A stretch of 64,000 bases of DNA, from positions 1,612,001 to 1,676,000 of the forward strand of contig VCCI02000001.1 in the NCBI GenBank assembly GCA_005938025.2. Reading direction: 5' to 3'. The notes beneath the pieces are model-generated. The model saw only the letters and a list, made by a program, of their open reading frames with translations. It was not told the DNA's origin and did not search any database. This DNA is from Inquilinus sp. KBS0705 (lineage in GTDB: Bacteria; Bacteroidota; Bacteroidia; Sphingobacteriales; Sphingobacteriaceae). Numbering within the stretch: position 1 is the stretch's first letter; each line of letters begins with the position of its first letter. The position numbers were made by a program, and so were the translations under genes. This document shows, one piece after another, positions 50,179 to 59,132 of this stretch.

Positions 50179-50186
50179 CAAAGGTA
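50179..50186 (-). promoter_or_regulatory. -7 promoter element of the HAD-CAT unit
   Basis: The minus strand reads TACCTTTG (TAnnTTTG), ending 5 bp before the HAD ATG at 50174, so the transcript would be nearly leaderless. Confidence 0.55.
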
Positions 50187-50194
50187 TTTTAAAG

Positions 50195-50605
50195 CTATTG
50201 CTTATCCAGCAAAACTAAAAATTCATTTGCTGTTATCACATTAATTTGCGGGAAGGACAATTGCTTTAAAACATTAAAATGGGCATCGTTGGTAACTAAA
50301 TAATCGGCATTAGCTGCAACTGCTATATCAAAAAACTTGTTGTCGTCTGGGTCTTTTTTGATTGCGTTCCAATTGTAATAAACTTGTTGAGTTATAACGT
50401 TAGGCGCCTCTGTAAATATATTCATTACTATGTCGGCAACGCCCGGGGCAGAAAGTCGCTGCAATATTTCTTCATACTCATACAGCACTTGTTCGGAAAC
50501 TATCATTTCATAGGCTTCTTCTATAAAAGCACTCCATATAGGCCTGTAGGGGCTTTTTTTACCTATCGATACCAGTAATATATTTGAATCTAAAACGATC
50601 CTCAT
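50195..50605 (-). CDS. PIN-domain toxin (putative ribonuclease)
   Basis: This 136-residue PIN-domain protein of the putative toxin-antitoxin PIN family has the acidic residues expected for metal-dependent RNA cleavage: Asp6 (VLDSN), Glu43, Asp88/Asp93 (DPDDNKFFD) and Asp107 (TNDAH). It lies 5 bp after a small gene on the same strand that looks like its antitoxin. The pair is compact and independent of its neighbours. Confidence 0.85.
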   Translation of the reverse strand: MRIVLDSNILLVSIGKKSPYRPIWSAFIEEAYEMIVSEQVLYEYEEILQRLSAPGVADIVMNIFTEAPNVITQQVYYNWNAIKKDPDDNKFFDIAVAANADYLVTNDAHFNVLKQLSFPQINVITANEFLVLLDKQ

Positions 50606-50610
50606 AACAA

Positions 50611-50844
50611 CTACTTAGTCCGGCTTCTAAAGTGTATTTGGCTAAGTTCCTCGTAGTCCTGCTCGGCAAGATTATTTTGAGCCTCCCAGTCTTCAATAGC
50701 AATATCTAATTGACCGGACAATAGTTTTACTGCAAGCTGCCTTATTTGGGTAAATGAGGCTTCAGGTAACGGCGTCTTCAACAAACGCAACATGAGCAAT
50801 TGCTGTTGATTTAAAGAATCAGGTATTAATTCTTTTGTTTCCAT
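50611..50844 (-). CDS. Probable antitoxin of the PIN toxin
   Basis: The 77-residue product starts at ATG 50844 (METKELIP) and is helical and acidic, ending HFRSRTK. It has no recognised DNA-binding motif. The position immediately upstream of the PIN gene is that of antitoxins. The pairing is inferred from gene order; direct family membership was not recognised. Confidence 0.7.
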   Translation of the reverse strand: METKELIPDSLNQQQLLMLRLLKTPLPEASFTQIRQLAVKLLSGQLDIAIEDWEAQNNLAEQDYEELSQIHFRSRTK

Positions 50845-50931
50845 AAACAAATATAATAAATGTGTACCACTATATACAACGTTCTATGTCCTAATCTCTT
50901 ATACAAGCTCTTATATCTAAGCAAAAAAACC

Positions 50932-50939
50932 TATTTTTG
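50932..50939 (+). promoter_or_regulatory. -7 promoter element of lysS
   Basis: TATTTTTG matches TAnnTTTG, about 27 bp upstream of the lysS ATG. Confidence 0.6.
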
Positions 50940-50966
50940 CAGCCTTAATAAATACCTTATACCACT

Positions 50967-52688
50967 ATGAGTATTGCGCTATCCGAACAGGAACTTATAC
51001 GCCGCGAATCGTTACAGCAACTACGTGCCTTAGGCATTAACCCATACCCCGCTGAAGCTTTTGATGTAAACGCCTGGGCACAGGATATTACTGCTAATTT
51101 TGAAGCTAACCCCGATAAATATAAACAGGTTGTAATAGCGGGCCGCATCATGACGCGCCGTATTATGGGCAGCGCAAGCTTTGCTGAGATACAGGATTGC
51201 ACCGGCCGCGTGCAGATATACCTTAAACGCGATGATATTTGCCCCGGCGAAGATAAAACCTTATACAATACCGTATTTAAAAAACTGCTGGATATTGGCG
51301 ACTACGTAGGTGTTAAAGGCTATGTGTTTTTAACCCAAACCGGCGAAATATCTGTACACGTGCAAGAACTTATTGTACTGTCTAAATCCTTAAAACCGCT
51401 ACCAGTTGTTAAACGCGAGGACGATGGCACCATACACGATGGCTTTACTGACCCCGAAATGCGTTATCGCCAGCGCTATGTGGATCTGACGGTTAACCCG
51501 GAGTTTAAGCAGATATTCATCAACCGCTCAAAAGTGATCAGCGCTATGCGTGGTTACTTTAACCAACAAGGCTGGATGGAGGTAGAAACCCCAATACTAC
51601 AGCCGGTGCATGGCGGCGCTGCGGCACGCCCATTTGCTACGCACCACAATACGCTGGATATGCCCCTGTTTTTACGCATAGCCAACGAGCTTTACCTTAA
51701 ACGACTGATAGTAGCCGGATTTGACGGCGTATATGAGTTTGGCAAAATGTTCCGTAACGAGGGCATGGACCGCACGCATAACCCCGAGTTTACAGCTATG
51801 GAAATATATGTGGCCTATAAAGACTATATATGGATGATGGCGATGGTTGAGGAATGTTTAGAGACCGTTGCCAAAGCGGTGCATGGCATACCTGTAGTGC
51901 AAGTAGGTAAAAACGAGATAAACTTTGCCGGGCCGTACGAGAAATTATCTATGTACGACTCTATATTGAAATATACGGGTATCAATGTATCTGAAATGGA
52001 CGAAGCGGGCCTGCGTAAGGTATGCGCCGACTTAGCCATTGAGGTAGATGCCAGCATGGGTAAAGGCAAACTGATAGACGAGATATTTAGCGCTAAGGTT
52101 GAGCATAACCTGATACAGCCTACTTATATTACCGACTACCCTATTGAAATGACACCGCTTGCCAAAAAGCACCGCAGCAAAGATGGGCTTGTAGAGCGCT
52201 TCGAGCTGTTTGTGAATGGCAAGGAGATAGCCAACGCCTACTCGGAATTAAACGACCCCATAGACCAACGCGAGCGTTTAGAGGAGCAATTGGTACTGGC
52301 AGGCCGTGGCGATGAAGAGGCAATGGCTATGGACGATGACTTTTTACGCGCTCTGGAATACGGTATGCCGCCAACATCTGGCCTGGGCATTGGTATAGAC
52401 CGTTTGGTGATGCTGATGACCAACCAAAGCACTATACAGGAAGTACTGTTCTTCCCGCAGATGCGCCCCGAGAAAAAAGCCAGAGTAGCAACCGCCGAAG
52501 ACTTCATCAACATAGGTATCCCCGCCGAGTGGGTACCAGTATTAAACAAGATGGGCTTTAACACGGTTGAAGAGTTAAAGGCCGGCAACCCCAACAAGGT
52601 ATTTAACGACTTGGGCGGAATGCGCAAAAAACTAAAATTAGACATTACCATGCCAACGAAAGAAGTGGTGATGGCCTGGTTTGAGTAA
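50967..52688 (+). CDS. lysS: Lysyl-tRNA synthetase, class II
   Basis: LysRS charges tRNA-Lys. The 573-residue protein has an N-terminal OB-fold anticodon domain (about 55-165). The class II catalytic domain has motif 1 around [20 protein letters not shown], motif 2 [14 protein letters not shown] and motif 3 [14 protein letters not shown]-terminal extension of about 65 residues after motif 3 is present, ending in a helix-hairpin-like [12 protein letters not shown] segment, as in other Bacteroidota. A terminator follows. Confidence 0.97.
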   Translation: MSIALSEQELIRRESLQQLRALGINPYPAEAFDVNAWAQDITANFEANPDKYKQVVIAGRIMTRRIMGSASFAEIQDCTGRVQIYLKRDDICPGEDKTLYNTVFKKLLDIGDYVGVKGYVFLTQTGEISVHVQELIVLSKSLKPLPVVKREDDGTIHDGFTDPEMRYRQRYVDLTVNPEFKQIFINRSKVISAMRGYFNQQGWMEVETPILQPVHGGAAARPFATHHNTLDMPLFLRIANELYLKRLIVAGFDGVYEFGKMFRNEGMDRTHNPEFTAMEIYVAYKDYIWMMAMVEECLETVAKAVHGIPVVQVGKNEINFAGPYEKLSMYDSILKYTGINVSEMDEAGLRKVCADLAIEVDASMGKGKLIDEIFSAKVEHNLIQPTYITDYPIEMTPLAKKHRSKDGLVERFELFVNGKEIANAYSELNDPIDQRERLEEQLVLAGRGDEEAMAMDDDFLRALEYGMPPTSGLGIGIDRLVMLMTNQSTIQEVLFFPQMRPEKKARVATAEDFINIGIPAEWVPVLNKMGFNTVEELKAGNPNKVFNDLGGMRKKLKLDITMPTKEVVMAWFE

Positions 52689-52716
52689 CCACCCGCCAGC
52701 ATAAAATTACAATATC

Positions 52717-52759
52717 AAAAAAGGCCATAAATTGCTAAAAGCGATCTATGGCCTTTTTT
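52717..52759 (+). terminator. Rho-independent terminator after lysS
   Basis: The arms AAAAAAGGCCATA/TATGGCCTTTTTT surround a loop of 17 bases. It lies 29 bp after the lysS stop codon. Confidence 0.85.
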
Positions 52760-52894
52760 TATTGGAATTAAATGTTATATTAGTGCTAACGAGGTTTCGA
52801 AAAAAGTGGAATAATTTACAGCGGCACCTGCAAAAAAAGCAAATTGTTTATAGGTAACGGTGTAATATAAAACGTTTCATTTTTTTAAACCAAA

Positions 52895-54025
52895 TTAATT
52901 GGCAAAACCAAAAGGTGTAAGATCCGCTACTTTTTGCCAGCCCATATATCCCTCAAAAAACAAATCTTGCGGCTTGTAAAACGCCCCCTTACTATCAATA
53001 GTAACCGATGAAGCCAACAGGTTTATAATAGAACTTTGGCCGTCAACAAGGCGTTTATCATCAAATAGCTGACTAAGGCTGTAGCCATCTGCCTGGTACT
53101 GTGGTTCTTCGTGTTTGCGTTGGTATAAAACAAACAGCGGTCGCTTAAAGTCAAGCTTTTTGTAATTGGTATTAAGTGCGGTTATAAGGGTATCCGGCTC
53201 TATTCGTTTTTTACGGTACAGCGAATCTTTAGTGTTATGATAAGCGTAACCTCCTCTGGTCCATTGGTTTAATTCGAAAACCAAAAAGCCCTGCTGCTTA
53301 TAGGTATTGTTATATAACGATGTTATAAAATGCTGAATGGATCCACTATAGGCCTTATCCCTCCTCTCTTTCCACGTCGCTTCTTCCTCCTCAGTTCCCT
53401 TCATCATTTCAAATGACGGGTATCCGCTGTAAACAACTGTATTCTTTTTGCTATCGTACTCAAAATCAGTTAATAAGTAGGTTATTTTATAACCCAGGGC
53501 CTTGTTCTCGATCTTTAACAATTCACTACTATTTGCTTTTAAAAGGTGCCGGTCTTTATCATAATCGAGTGTCAAAATCTCGGCGTTAAGTATTCTGCAT
53601 TGCTTAGCATTTGCCGTTTGGCCCAAAAACTGCGTTTTAAATATTTCAAGGTTTTTAAACCATTCTTTATCAGGTTTTATAACTACCTCACTCAATTGCT
53701 GAGTATTGGTTTTCAATACAATATTTAAACTAACATCCTTATCCCCAACCATTAACGATTTTAAAAATGGACTAAATCCCATCATTTTAACTATAAGGGA
53801 ATAATTTCCAACGGGCACATTGCTAAATTTAAAATTACCCGATAAGTCGGTAGCCGTCATAAAGGTGGTGTTGGTTAAAAATACCGTAGCACCCGGTAAT
53901 GGGCCTTTATCATCGCTTACCGTACCGCTTATAGTAACAACCTGCCCGCCAAGGCAAATATTACTTGTAAATAATACAAACAGCAGTAAAAAACAGTAAC
54001 CTTTTAGTAGTTCTTTCTTTTTCAT
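52895..54025 (-). CDS. Exported protein with carboxypeptidase-regulatory-like domain
   Basis: This 376-residue protein has a signal peptide (1-26). Residues 28-110 form a CarboxypepD_reg-like beta-sandwich (VTISGTVSDDKGPLPGATVFL), and residues 115-370 form an uncharacterised domain. It lacks a TonB-dependent barrel, so it is not a full receptor. Such proteins are usually envelope-associated. It may be cotranscribed with the esterase gene upstream. Confidence 0.82.
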   Translation of the reverse strand: MKKKELLKGYCFLLLFVLFTSNICLGGQVVTISGTVSDDKGPLPGATVFLTNTTFMTATDLSGNFKFSNVPVGNYSLIVKMMGFSPFLKSLMVGDKDVSLNIVLKTNTQQLSEVVIKPDKEWFKNLEIFKTQFLGQTANAKQCRILNAEILTLDYDKDRHLLKANSSELLKIENKALGYKITYLLTDFEYDSKKNTVVYSGYPSFEMMKGTEEEEATWKERRDKAYSGSIQHFITSLYNNTYKQQGFLVFELNQWTRGGYAYHNTKDSLYRKKRIEPDTLITALNTNYKKLDFKRPLFVLYQRKHEEPQYQADGYSLSQLFDDKRLVDGQSSIINLLASSVTIDSKGAFYKPQDLFFEGYMGWQKVADLTPFGFAN

Positions 54026-54045
54026 AATAAGCTGGTTTATGATGT

Positions 54046-56007
54046 TTATTCAAAATTTTTTCCTTCTGTTAAGCTACCCCAGCTATCTGATCGGAAAGCA
54101 CTAACGGGCAGGCCTTGTATATTAAACAAATTAGCTTCTACAGGCGCATCCATCCAGCCATAACGCACGGCCACCGGGTGCGGCACATTGCTGCTCCACA
54201 CTTTCACCTTGCTTTTATCGGTTATTACCGCCTGTGCGTAATAGAATTTATGGTCGGCACCGGCTACTTCAAAGCCTCTTATATAGCCATACTTGTCTTT
54301 AACCATTAAGCCCTGTTCGGCATTTGTAAAGTTTACCAAGGCGTAGTTATCCGTAAAATCGGCAGATGCAAACAGCGGGCTTTCATAAAAACCCGGCACA
54401 TGGTAAACCGTATTAAAAGCGGCCCCTGCTAACCTGTAACCTACATCGGCTTTGTTTTTAGGGTGAATATTGGTAGAGTCGCCTATATCTGTAGTTACAG
54501 CAAGGGCTGTATTTGGCAGTTTTAGGGTCATGTTCTGCGCTTCGCGCAATTCGGCCCAATTGCTGCCTGTGTTGCTGCTTTGCGCCTTACCAAACGAGGA
54601 TAGCTGCACAAACAAAAACGGCAACTGCTGTTTCCACTTATTACGCCAGTCGGTAATAAGCATCGGGAAAACGGTGCGATATTGATAGGCCCTGTCTGCG
54701 TTCGACTCGCCTTGATACCATATAACCCCTGCAATGGCATAAGGCACAAGTGGGTTTATCATGCCATTATACAAGGCTGATGCCGTATTATTGGGTAAAA
54801 AATCAAAATGATAGGGTTTGCTTAGGTCGGGCATTACGTGCCATTTGTTATCATTGAGTGCGATAGTGGTATCAGCAAACCTAACATTCAGGTCGTTTAC
54901 AGTGCCATTCAATCCCAGGTCAAACCAGGATGTATTCTTTTGATCCAAAAAATCTATCAGCAGGCTATTCATGCCAGGTTTCCAGGTACCGGCAGGTAAA
55001 CTGGCCTTATAAAAATCCGGCGATTCGCTTTTACCCAGTAGCTTACCGTTTACATATACCGCCATATTAGCGTTGGAATTGCCCAATGCAAGCACCGATC
55101 TGGCTGATTGATAAGTACTATCAAGGCTTATAGTACGCTGCATAAAGCCTTCGCCCCTGTAAGAGTAAAGTTTACCCGTCCACTCCCATGAGCCGGGCAC
55201 GCTGCCTTGCTGCCAGTTTCGAAAAAAAGCAGCGGTTTTGTTGGCCAGTTCTTCGGCAGTATAATTAGCAATAGGCATGTGTTGGTAAGCGTATGCTTTT
55301 AAGCGACCATCGGCGCGTTTGTTCAACGCAGCTTCATCTTGTGGTAAAGCAGGTACTATCGCGCTAAATTCAGGTGAGGCAGCCATAGCATCACGGCTTA
55401 TCCAGTCTTCGGCCTCCGTGCCGCCCCAACTGCTGTTTATAATACCCACGGTAACATGCAGGTTTTCGGCTAATTGTTTAGCGTAATAATAGCCCACAGC
55501 TGTAAAATCGCCCGCGGTGGTCGCATCTGCAAGTTTCCATTCGCCTGATGAAATATCCTTTTGTGGGCTAAGCGTTACTTTACGGGGCACATAAAACTGG
55601 CGAACGGCCACCTTATCGGCGTTCTTTTGCTCGGCTTTGTAACCATAAGCATTTTTAAGTTGAAACTCCATATTAGATTGGCCCGAGCATAGCCACACCT
55701 CACCTAACATTACGTCGGTGTAAGTAATGGTTTCTTTCCCCGTAGCTATCTGCATGCTGTAAGGCCCCCCTTCTTTCATAGCAGGTAGCGTTGCTTTCCA
55801 ATCGCCTTGTGCATTTGCCTTGGTGGTAATTGCTTTTCCATTAAGCGTTATAGTAACCTTTGCCCCTTTTCTGGCCTTACCCCATACAGGGATGCCCTGG
55901 TTACGCTGCAATACCATATGATCGGCAAATAACTTAGAAGTGCTTAGTTGCGCATAGCCGGCCGGTGCAATAAAAAATGCCGAAATAATAAAAAGTAAAG
56001 CTTTCAT
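54046..56007 (-). CDS. Sialate O-acetylesterase family protein
   Basis: This 653-residue secreted SGNH-fold esterase has a signal peptide (1-19). Block I is LCSGQSNMEF (Ser near 105) and a later WYQGESNAD segment follows. A central beta-rich jelly-roll domain (about 270-400) interrupts the catalytic part. Family members remove O-acetyl groups from sialic acids or other sugars; in environmental Bacteroidota, polysaccharide deacetylation is more likely. No neighbouring glycan-degradation locus is visible. Confidence 0.9.
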   Translation of the reverse strand: MKALLFIISAFFIAPAGYAQLSTSKLFADHMVLQRNQGIPVWGKARKGAKVTITLNGKAITTKANAQGDWKATLPAMKEGGPYSMQIATGKETITYTDVMLGEVWLCSGQSNMEFQLKNAYGYKAEQKNADKVAVRQFYVPRKVTLSPQKDISSGEWKLADATTAGDFTAVGYYYAKQLAENLHVTVGIINSSWGGTEAEDWISRDAMAASPEFSAIVPALPQDEAALNKRADGRLKAYAYQHMPIANYTAEELANKTAAFFRNWQQGSVPGSWEWTGKLYSYRGEGFMQRTISLDSTYQSARSVLALGNSNANMAVYVNGKLLGKSESPDFYKASLPAGTWKPGMNSLLIDFLDQKNTSWFDLGLNGTVNDLNVRFADTTIALNDNKWHVMPDLSKPYHFDFLPNNTASALYNGMINPLVPYAIAGVIWYQGESNADRAYQYRTVFPMLITDWRNKWKQQLPFLFVQLSSFGKAQSSNTGSNWAELREAQNMTLKLPNTALAVTTDIGDSTNIHPKNKADVGYRLAGAAFNTVYHVPGFYESPLFASADFTDNYALVNFTNAEQGLMVKDKYGYIRGFEVAGADHKFYYAQAVITDKSKVKVWSSNVPHPVAVRYGWMDAPVEANLFNIQGLPVSAFRSDSWGSLTEGKNFE

Positions 56008-56212
56008 ATAATATAAGAAGGGTAGATTATTATTGGTACGTAAATATAAATAATAACCTTGTAGGGCGGGTAAGTATCGTAGTAATGCGTTAAATAATTT
56101 GTAAAAATTGTGTTTCAGTTACAATTTCTTAACAAAATCATATTCCACACAAAACTTTAGGTAGGCATAACTTGTTTAATTTTACAATGAACACTCCGTA
56201 AACTAAAGTACT

Positions 56213-56467
56213 ATGACTAACTCAATTTTAGAAATAACTGAAAACGAATATCTTATAAAGTTAAACAGGCGCAATTTCGATCTATCATTCATTCGCAGCC
56301 TGTTAAAAATTGTTGAGGTATCTGAGCCGGTTAAACCGGCAAGCAAAACACAGGACCATGATGACCTGGAAGACGGTATAGATCTGCAAATAGTAGACAG
56401 GCACATAGAGCCGAGCCAAAACCACTCAAGCGAGCCCGATTATTATAGCAATCTCGACGAAAAATAA
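56213..56467 (+). CDS. Small protein, unknown
   Basis: This 84-residue soluble protein has an N-terminal segment with alternating hydrophobic residues (ILEITENEYLIKLNRRNFDLSFIRSLLKIVE) and an acidic, His/Asp-rich C-terminus. It has an ATG with a short upstream gap of about 200 bp and is convergent with a TPR-like protein. No family recognised; the compositional pattern is that of a real small protein, not a shadow ORF. Confidence 0.6.
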   Translation: MTNSILEITENEYLIKLNRRNFDLSFIRSLLKIVEVSEPVKPASKTQDHDDLEDGIDLQIVDRHIEPSQNHSSEPDYYSNLDEK

Positions 56468-56482
56468 GCGTTTATTGCTTGT

Positions 56483-57037
56483 TTAGAATTTTTGACGGAA
56501 ACCGCCACGCACTACTTGTTGCTTATCCATTTGGGCCATTTGCGCCTTCATCATTTTTATTTGCTCGGCAAGTAATTTGTTTTTATCGTCTTTAGCCGCT
56601 TCTTTTAAATACATTTCAGCCTCACGCTTGTTACGTTTTGCCATTGATATACCTGCAAGGCTTAATTTAGCCAATGCAATGTTGTGCGACATACCCATGC
56701 CTAATTGCAGGGCTTTCTTAAAGTATTTTTCAGACTTTAAAGGCGCCTTGCGCGATTCTATTAACCCTATTAAAAGGTTATAGTAACCATGCTGGCCTTT
56801 GTATAGTTGCTTTTCGTAATCGGTTATCTTTAATAATGATTGCTCGGCTTTGTCAGAATTCTCTTTACGCAGATAATACTGGGTAAGCAGCATATATTCG
56901 TTAAAAAAGAAGGTTAGCAGTACAATACCGCCTAACAAAAACACCAATATGCCCCATCCCCAAAAACCGAATCCACAAAGTGTAACTCCGGCGCCCATTA
57001 TAACACAAGCAATAATTAACCTAACTATATTCGACAT
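56483..57037 (-). CDS. Membrane protein with TPR-like soluble region
   Basis: The 184-residue product starts at ATG 57037 and has two N-terminal helices (about 4-20 and 24-40). A helical soluble region follows, with tetratricopeptide-like units (KAEQSLLKITDYEKQLYKGQ; SEKYFKKALQLGMGMSHNIALAKL). It ends in a Met/Gln-rich tail. It may be a scaffold or assembly factor at the inner membrane. No specific family assigned. Confidence 0.72.
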   Translation of the reverse strand: MSNIVRLIIACVIMGAGVTLCGFGFWGWGILVFLLGGIVLLTFFFNEYMLLTQYYLRKENSDKAEQSLLKITDYEKQLYKGQHGYYNLLIGLIESRKAPLKSEKYFKKALQLGMGMSHNIALAKLSLAGISMAKRNKREAEMYLKEAAKDDKNKLLAEQIKMMKAQMAQMDKQQVVRGGFRQKF

Positions 57038-57111
57038 AATTTGTAATACTATAAAAACAGTGTGCAAATATCGTTATTTGTAAGCTAAATAAACACCAGT
57101 ATTTAATATTT

Positions 57112-57795
57112 ATGGCAGGAGAATTAGAACCATCGTGGAAAAATCATTTAAGCGCAGAATTTGAAAAACCTTACATGCATCAACTTAAATCCTTCCTAAA
57201 AACAGAGAAGGAAACAGGCCATACTATTTACCCAAAAAATGCTGATATTTTCAACGCCTTTAACATAACCTCGTTTGATGACGTTAAAGTGGTGATATTG
57301 GGGCAAGACCCTTACCACGGCCCGCATCAGGCACATGGCTTATCTTTTTCGGTGCAAAAGGGCGTTGCTGTGCCCCCATCGTTACGAAACATCTACAAGG
57401 AACTATCAACCGACATCCCAGGATTTACCATCCCCAAAACCGGTGACCTAACCAAATGGGCACAACAAGGTGTACTATTGTTAAACGCCACGTTAACGGT
57501 TAGGGCCGCAACAGCAGGTTCGCATCAAAAAAAGGGTTGGGAAAAATTCACTGATGCTGCCATCAAAACATTATCAGATGAAAAAACAGGGTTAGTTTTT
57601 ATCCTGTGGGGTGCCTACGCGCAATCGAAAGCCATACTGATCAATCCCAACAACAATCACCTTATCATCAAATCAACCCACCCTTCGCCCCTGGCGGTAA
57701 GCCACGGTGGTTTTTTTGGATCAAGGCCATTCTCCAAAACAAACGAGTTTTTAATAAAACAGGGTAAACAGCCTATTGATTGGCAGATAGATTAG
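57112..57795 (+). CDS. ung: Uracil-DNA glycosylase, family 1
   Basis: Ung removes uracil from DNA. The 227-residue enzyme has the catalytic motif GQDPYHG (Asp66 as general base) and the DNA-intercalation motif HPSPLAVS with His190. Length and order match family 1. It is divergent from the TPR-like gene. Confidence 0.97.
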   Translation: MAGELEPSWKNHLSAEFEKPYMHQLKSFLKTEKETGHTIYPKNADIFNAFNITSFDDVKVVILGQDPYHGPHQAHGLSFSVQKGVAVPPSLRNIYKELSTDIPGFTIPKTGDLTKWAQQGVLLLNATLTVRAATAGSHQKKGWEKFTDAAIKTLSDEKTGLVFILWGAYAQSKAILINPNNNHLIIKSTHPSPLAVSHGGFFGSRPFSKTNEFLIKQGKQPIDWQID

Positions 57796-57802
57796 ATGTG
57801 AT

Positions 57803-57875
57803 TTCAGATGTGTAAATTTCAGATATGCAGATGACTGAGCTTCATTTGCATATTTGCACATCTGAAATCTGCACA
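57803..57875. repeat. Inverted repeat between ung and the Lrp-type regulator
   Basis: GATTTCAGATGTG (left) and CACATCTGAAATC (right) form arms of 13 bp, each followed inward by a related TATGCA/TGCATA segment. It lies between convergent genes and may terminate both. Its TTTGCA motifs resemble those at 61560 and 43340. Confidence 0.6.
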
Positions 57876-57882
57876 TTCAAAC

Positions 57883-58353
57883 TTAATATTCCAAAGGCAC
57901 TATTGGCTCTTTTTTGCTGGTGCTCATGATCATCATCGTCTGGAAGGTTTTAACCACAGTTATGCGGCTTATCTTTTCCATAATCAATTGCTCATACGAT
58001 TTTATGTCGCGTACATACACCTTTAACAAAAAGTCGCACTGGCCGGTAACGTGGTGGCACTCGGTAACTTCTTTAATGGTTTGTATCTCGTCTAAAAAAG
58101 TTTGGATGGTATTTTTCTGATGAAAATCAAGCGATATCTGAATAAACGTTTTGATGCCTAGTCCAAGTTTTTCCTCGTCTACCAGCGCATGGTAACTTTT
58201 TATGTATTCAGCGTTCTCCAATTTGCGCACGCGCTCTAAAGTAGGCGCCGGGGATAAGCCAATTTCATTAGAAAGCTGCAGGTTGGTTATCCTGCCGTTT
58301 TCTTGTAATATCTTGAGTATCTGTAGGTCTATTTTATCTAATTCTGCAGCCAT
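57883..58353 (-). CDS. Lrp/AsnC-family transcriptional regulator
   Basis: This 156-residue feast-famine regulator has an N-terminal HTH (about 5-60; LDKIDLQILKILQENGRITNLQLSNE) and a C-terminal RAM (ligand-binding) domain with HVTGQCDFLLKVYVRD. It forms dimers or octamers and senses amino acids. Target genes are not obvious. Confidence 0.94.
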   Translation of the reverse strand: MAAELDKIDLQILKILQENGRITNLQLSNEIGLSPAPTLERVRKLENAEYIKSYHALVDEEKLGLGIKTFIQISLDFHQKNTIQTFLDEIQTIKEVTECHHVTGQCDFLLKVYVRDIKSYEQLIMEKISRITVVKTFQTMMIMSTSKKEPIVPLEY

Positions 58354-58361
58354 GGTACATG

Positions 58362-58369
58362 CAAATATA
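58362..58369 (-). promoter_or_regulatory. -7 promoter element of the Lrp-type regulator
   Basis: The minus strand reads TATATTTG (TAnnTTTG), 9 bp upstream of the ATG at 58353, implying a very short leader. Confidence 0.6.
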
Positions 58370-58444
58370 TACTATTCTATATCTCACCAAATATAATTTT
58401 TTTAAAAACAATTTTAACCGAACATATTTCTTTTTTTCAAAAAA

Positions 58445-58460
58445 TTTAGACAAGTCTAAA
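58445..58460. promoter_or_regulatory. DtxR/MntR-type operator 1
   Basis: TTTAGACAAGTCTAAA is a perfect 7-bp-arm palindrome upstream of the DtxR-type regulator gene. It is a likely binding site for metal-dependent autorepression. Confidence 0.7.
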
Positions 58461-58466
58461 AATATT

Positions 58467-58482
58467 ATTAGATTTGTTTAAA
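58467..58482. promoter_or_regulatory. DtxR/MntR-type operator 2 (degenerate)
   Basis: ATTAGATTTGTTTAAA matches operator 1 at 11 of 16 positions, exactly 22 bp downstream (two helical turns), and ends on the ATG. Confidence 0.45.
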
Positions 58483-59132
58483 TGAACACTTTAGCCGAAG
58501 AGAATTATTTAAAAGCTATATACAAACTGGCACTTCAAAACCAAAGTGTTAGCACCAACCAAATCGCGGCCGAATTAGCTACCAAGGCATCGTCGGTAAC
58601 GGATATGCTGCGTAAACTGGCAGATAAGGAGCTAATAAACTATACACGTTACCAGGGTGTAAGTTTAACCGCGGCCGGCGAAAAGGCAGCCCTTAGCATT
58701 ATACGCAAGCATCGACTTTGGGAATATTTTTTGGTAGAAAAGCTAAACTTTAAATGGGACGAAGTACATGAGATGGCCGAAGAAATGGAACATATCTCAT
58801 CAACCGAGCTAATTAACAGGCTTGATGAATTTATGGGCCACCCCACCCGCGACCCGCATGGCGACCCGATACCCGATTGTGATGGCAATTTTAAAACCAT
58901 GGAGCTTAAACCAATTTCGGCAATAGCTGTTCATAGCGGGGGTATCATATCGGGGGTTAGGGATCATTCCTCGGCTTTTTTACAATACCTGGAAAAGCAA
59001 AACCTAACCATCGGCAAAAAAATAATTATAAAAGAGATCATCGCATACGATAATACTGTAGTACTACACATGGATAAAAAAGACATACACATCAGCCGCG
59101 ACGTGGCTAACAACCTACTCATCGCCTTATGA
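58482..59132 (+). CDS. DtxR/MntR-family metal-dependent repressor
   Basis: This 216-residue protein has a DtxR-type winged helix (about 1-65) and a metal-binding dimerisation domain with DEVHEMAEEMEHI and HPTRDPHGDPIP. A C-terminal FeoA/SH3-like domain (about 145-216) follows. It overlaps the Nramp transporter gene by 4 bp (ATGA), which makes manganese or iron the most likely effector. Two palindromes upstream suggest autoregulation. Confidence 0.93.
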   Translation: MNTLAEENYLKAIYKLALQNQSVSTNQIAAELATKASSVTDMLRKLADKELINYTRYQGVSLTAAGEKAALSIIRKHRLWEYFLVEKLNFKWDEVHEMAEEMEHISSTELINRLDEFMGHPTRDPHGDPIPDCDGNFKTMELKPISAIAVHSGGIISGVRDHSSAFLQYLEKQNLTIGKKIIIKEIIAYDNTVVLHMDKKDIHISRDVANNLLIAL

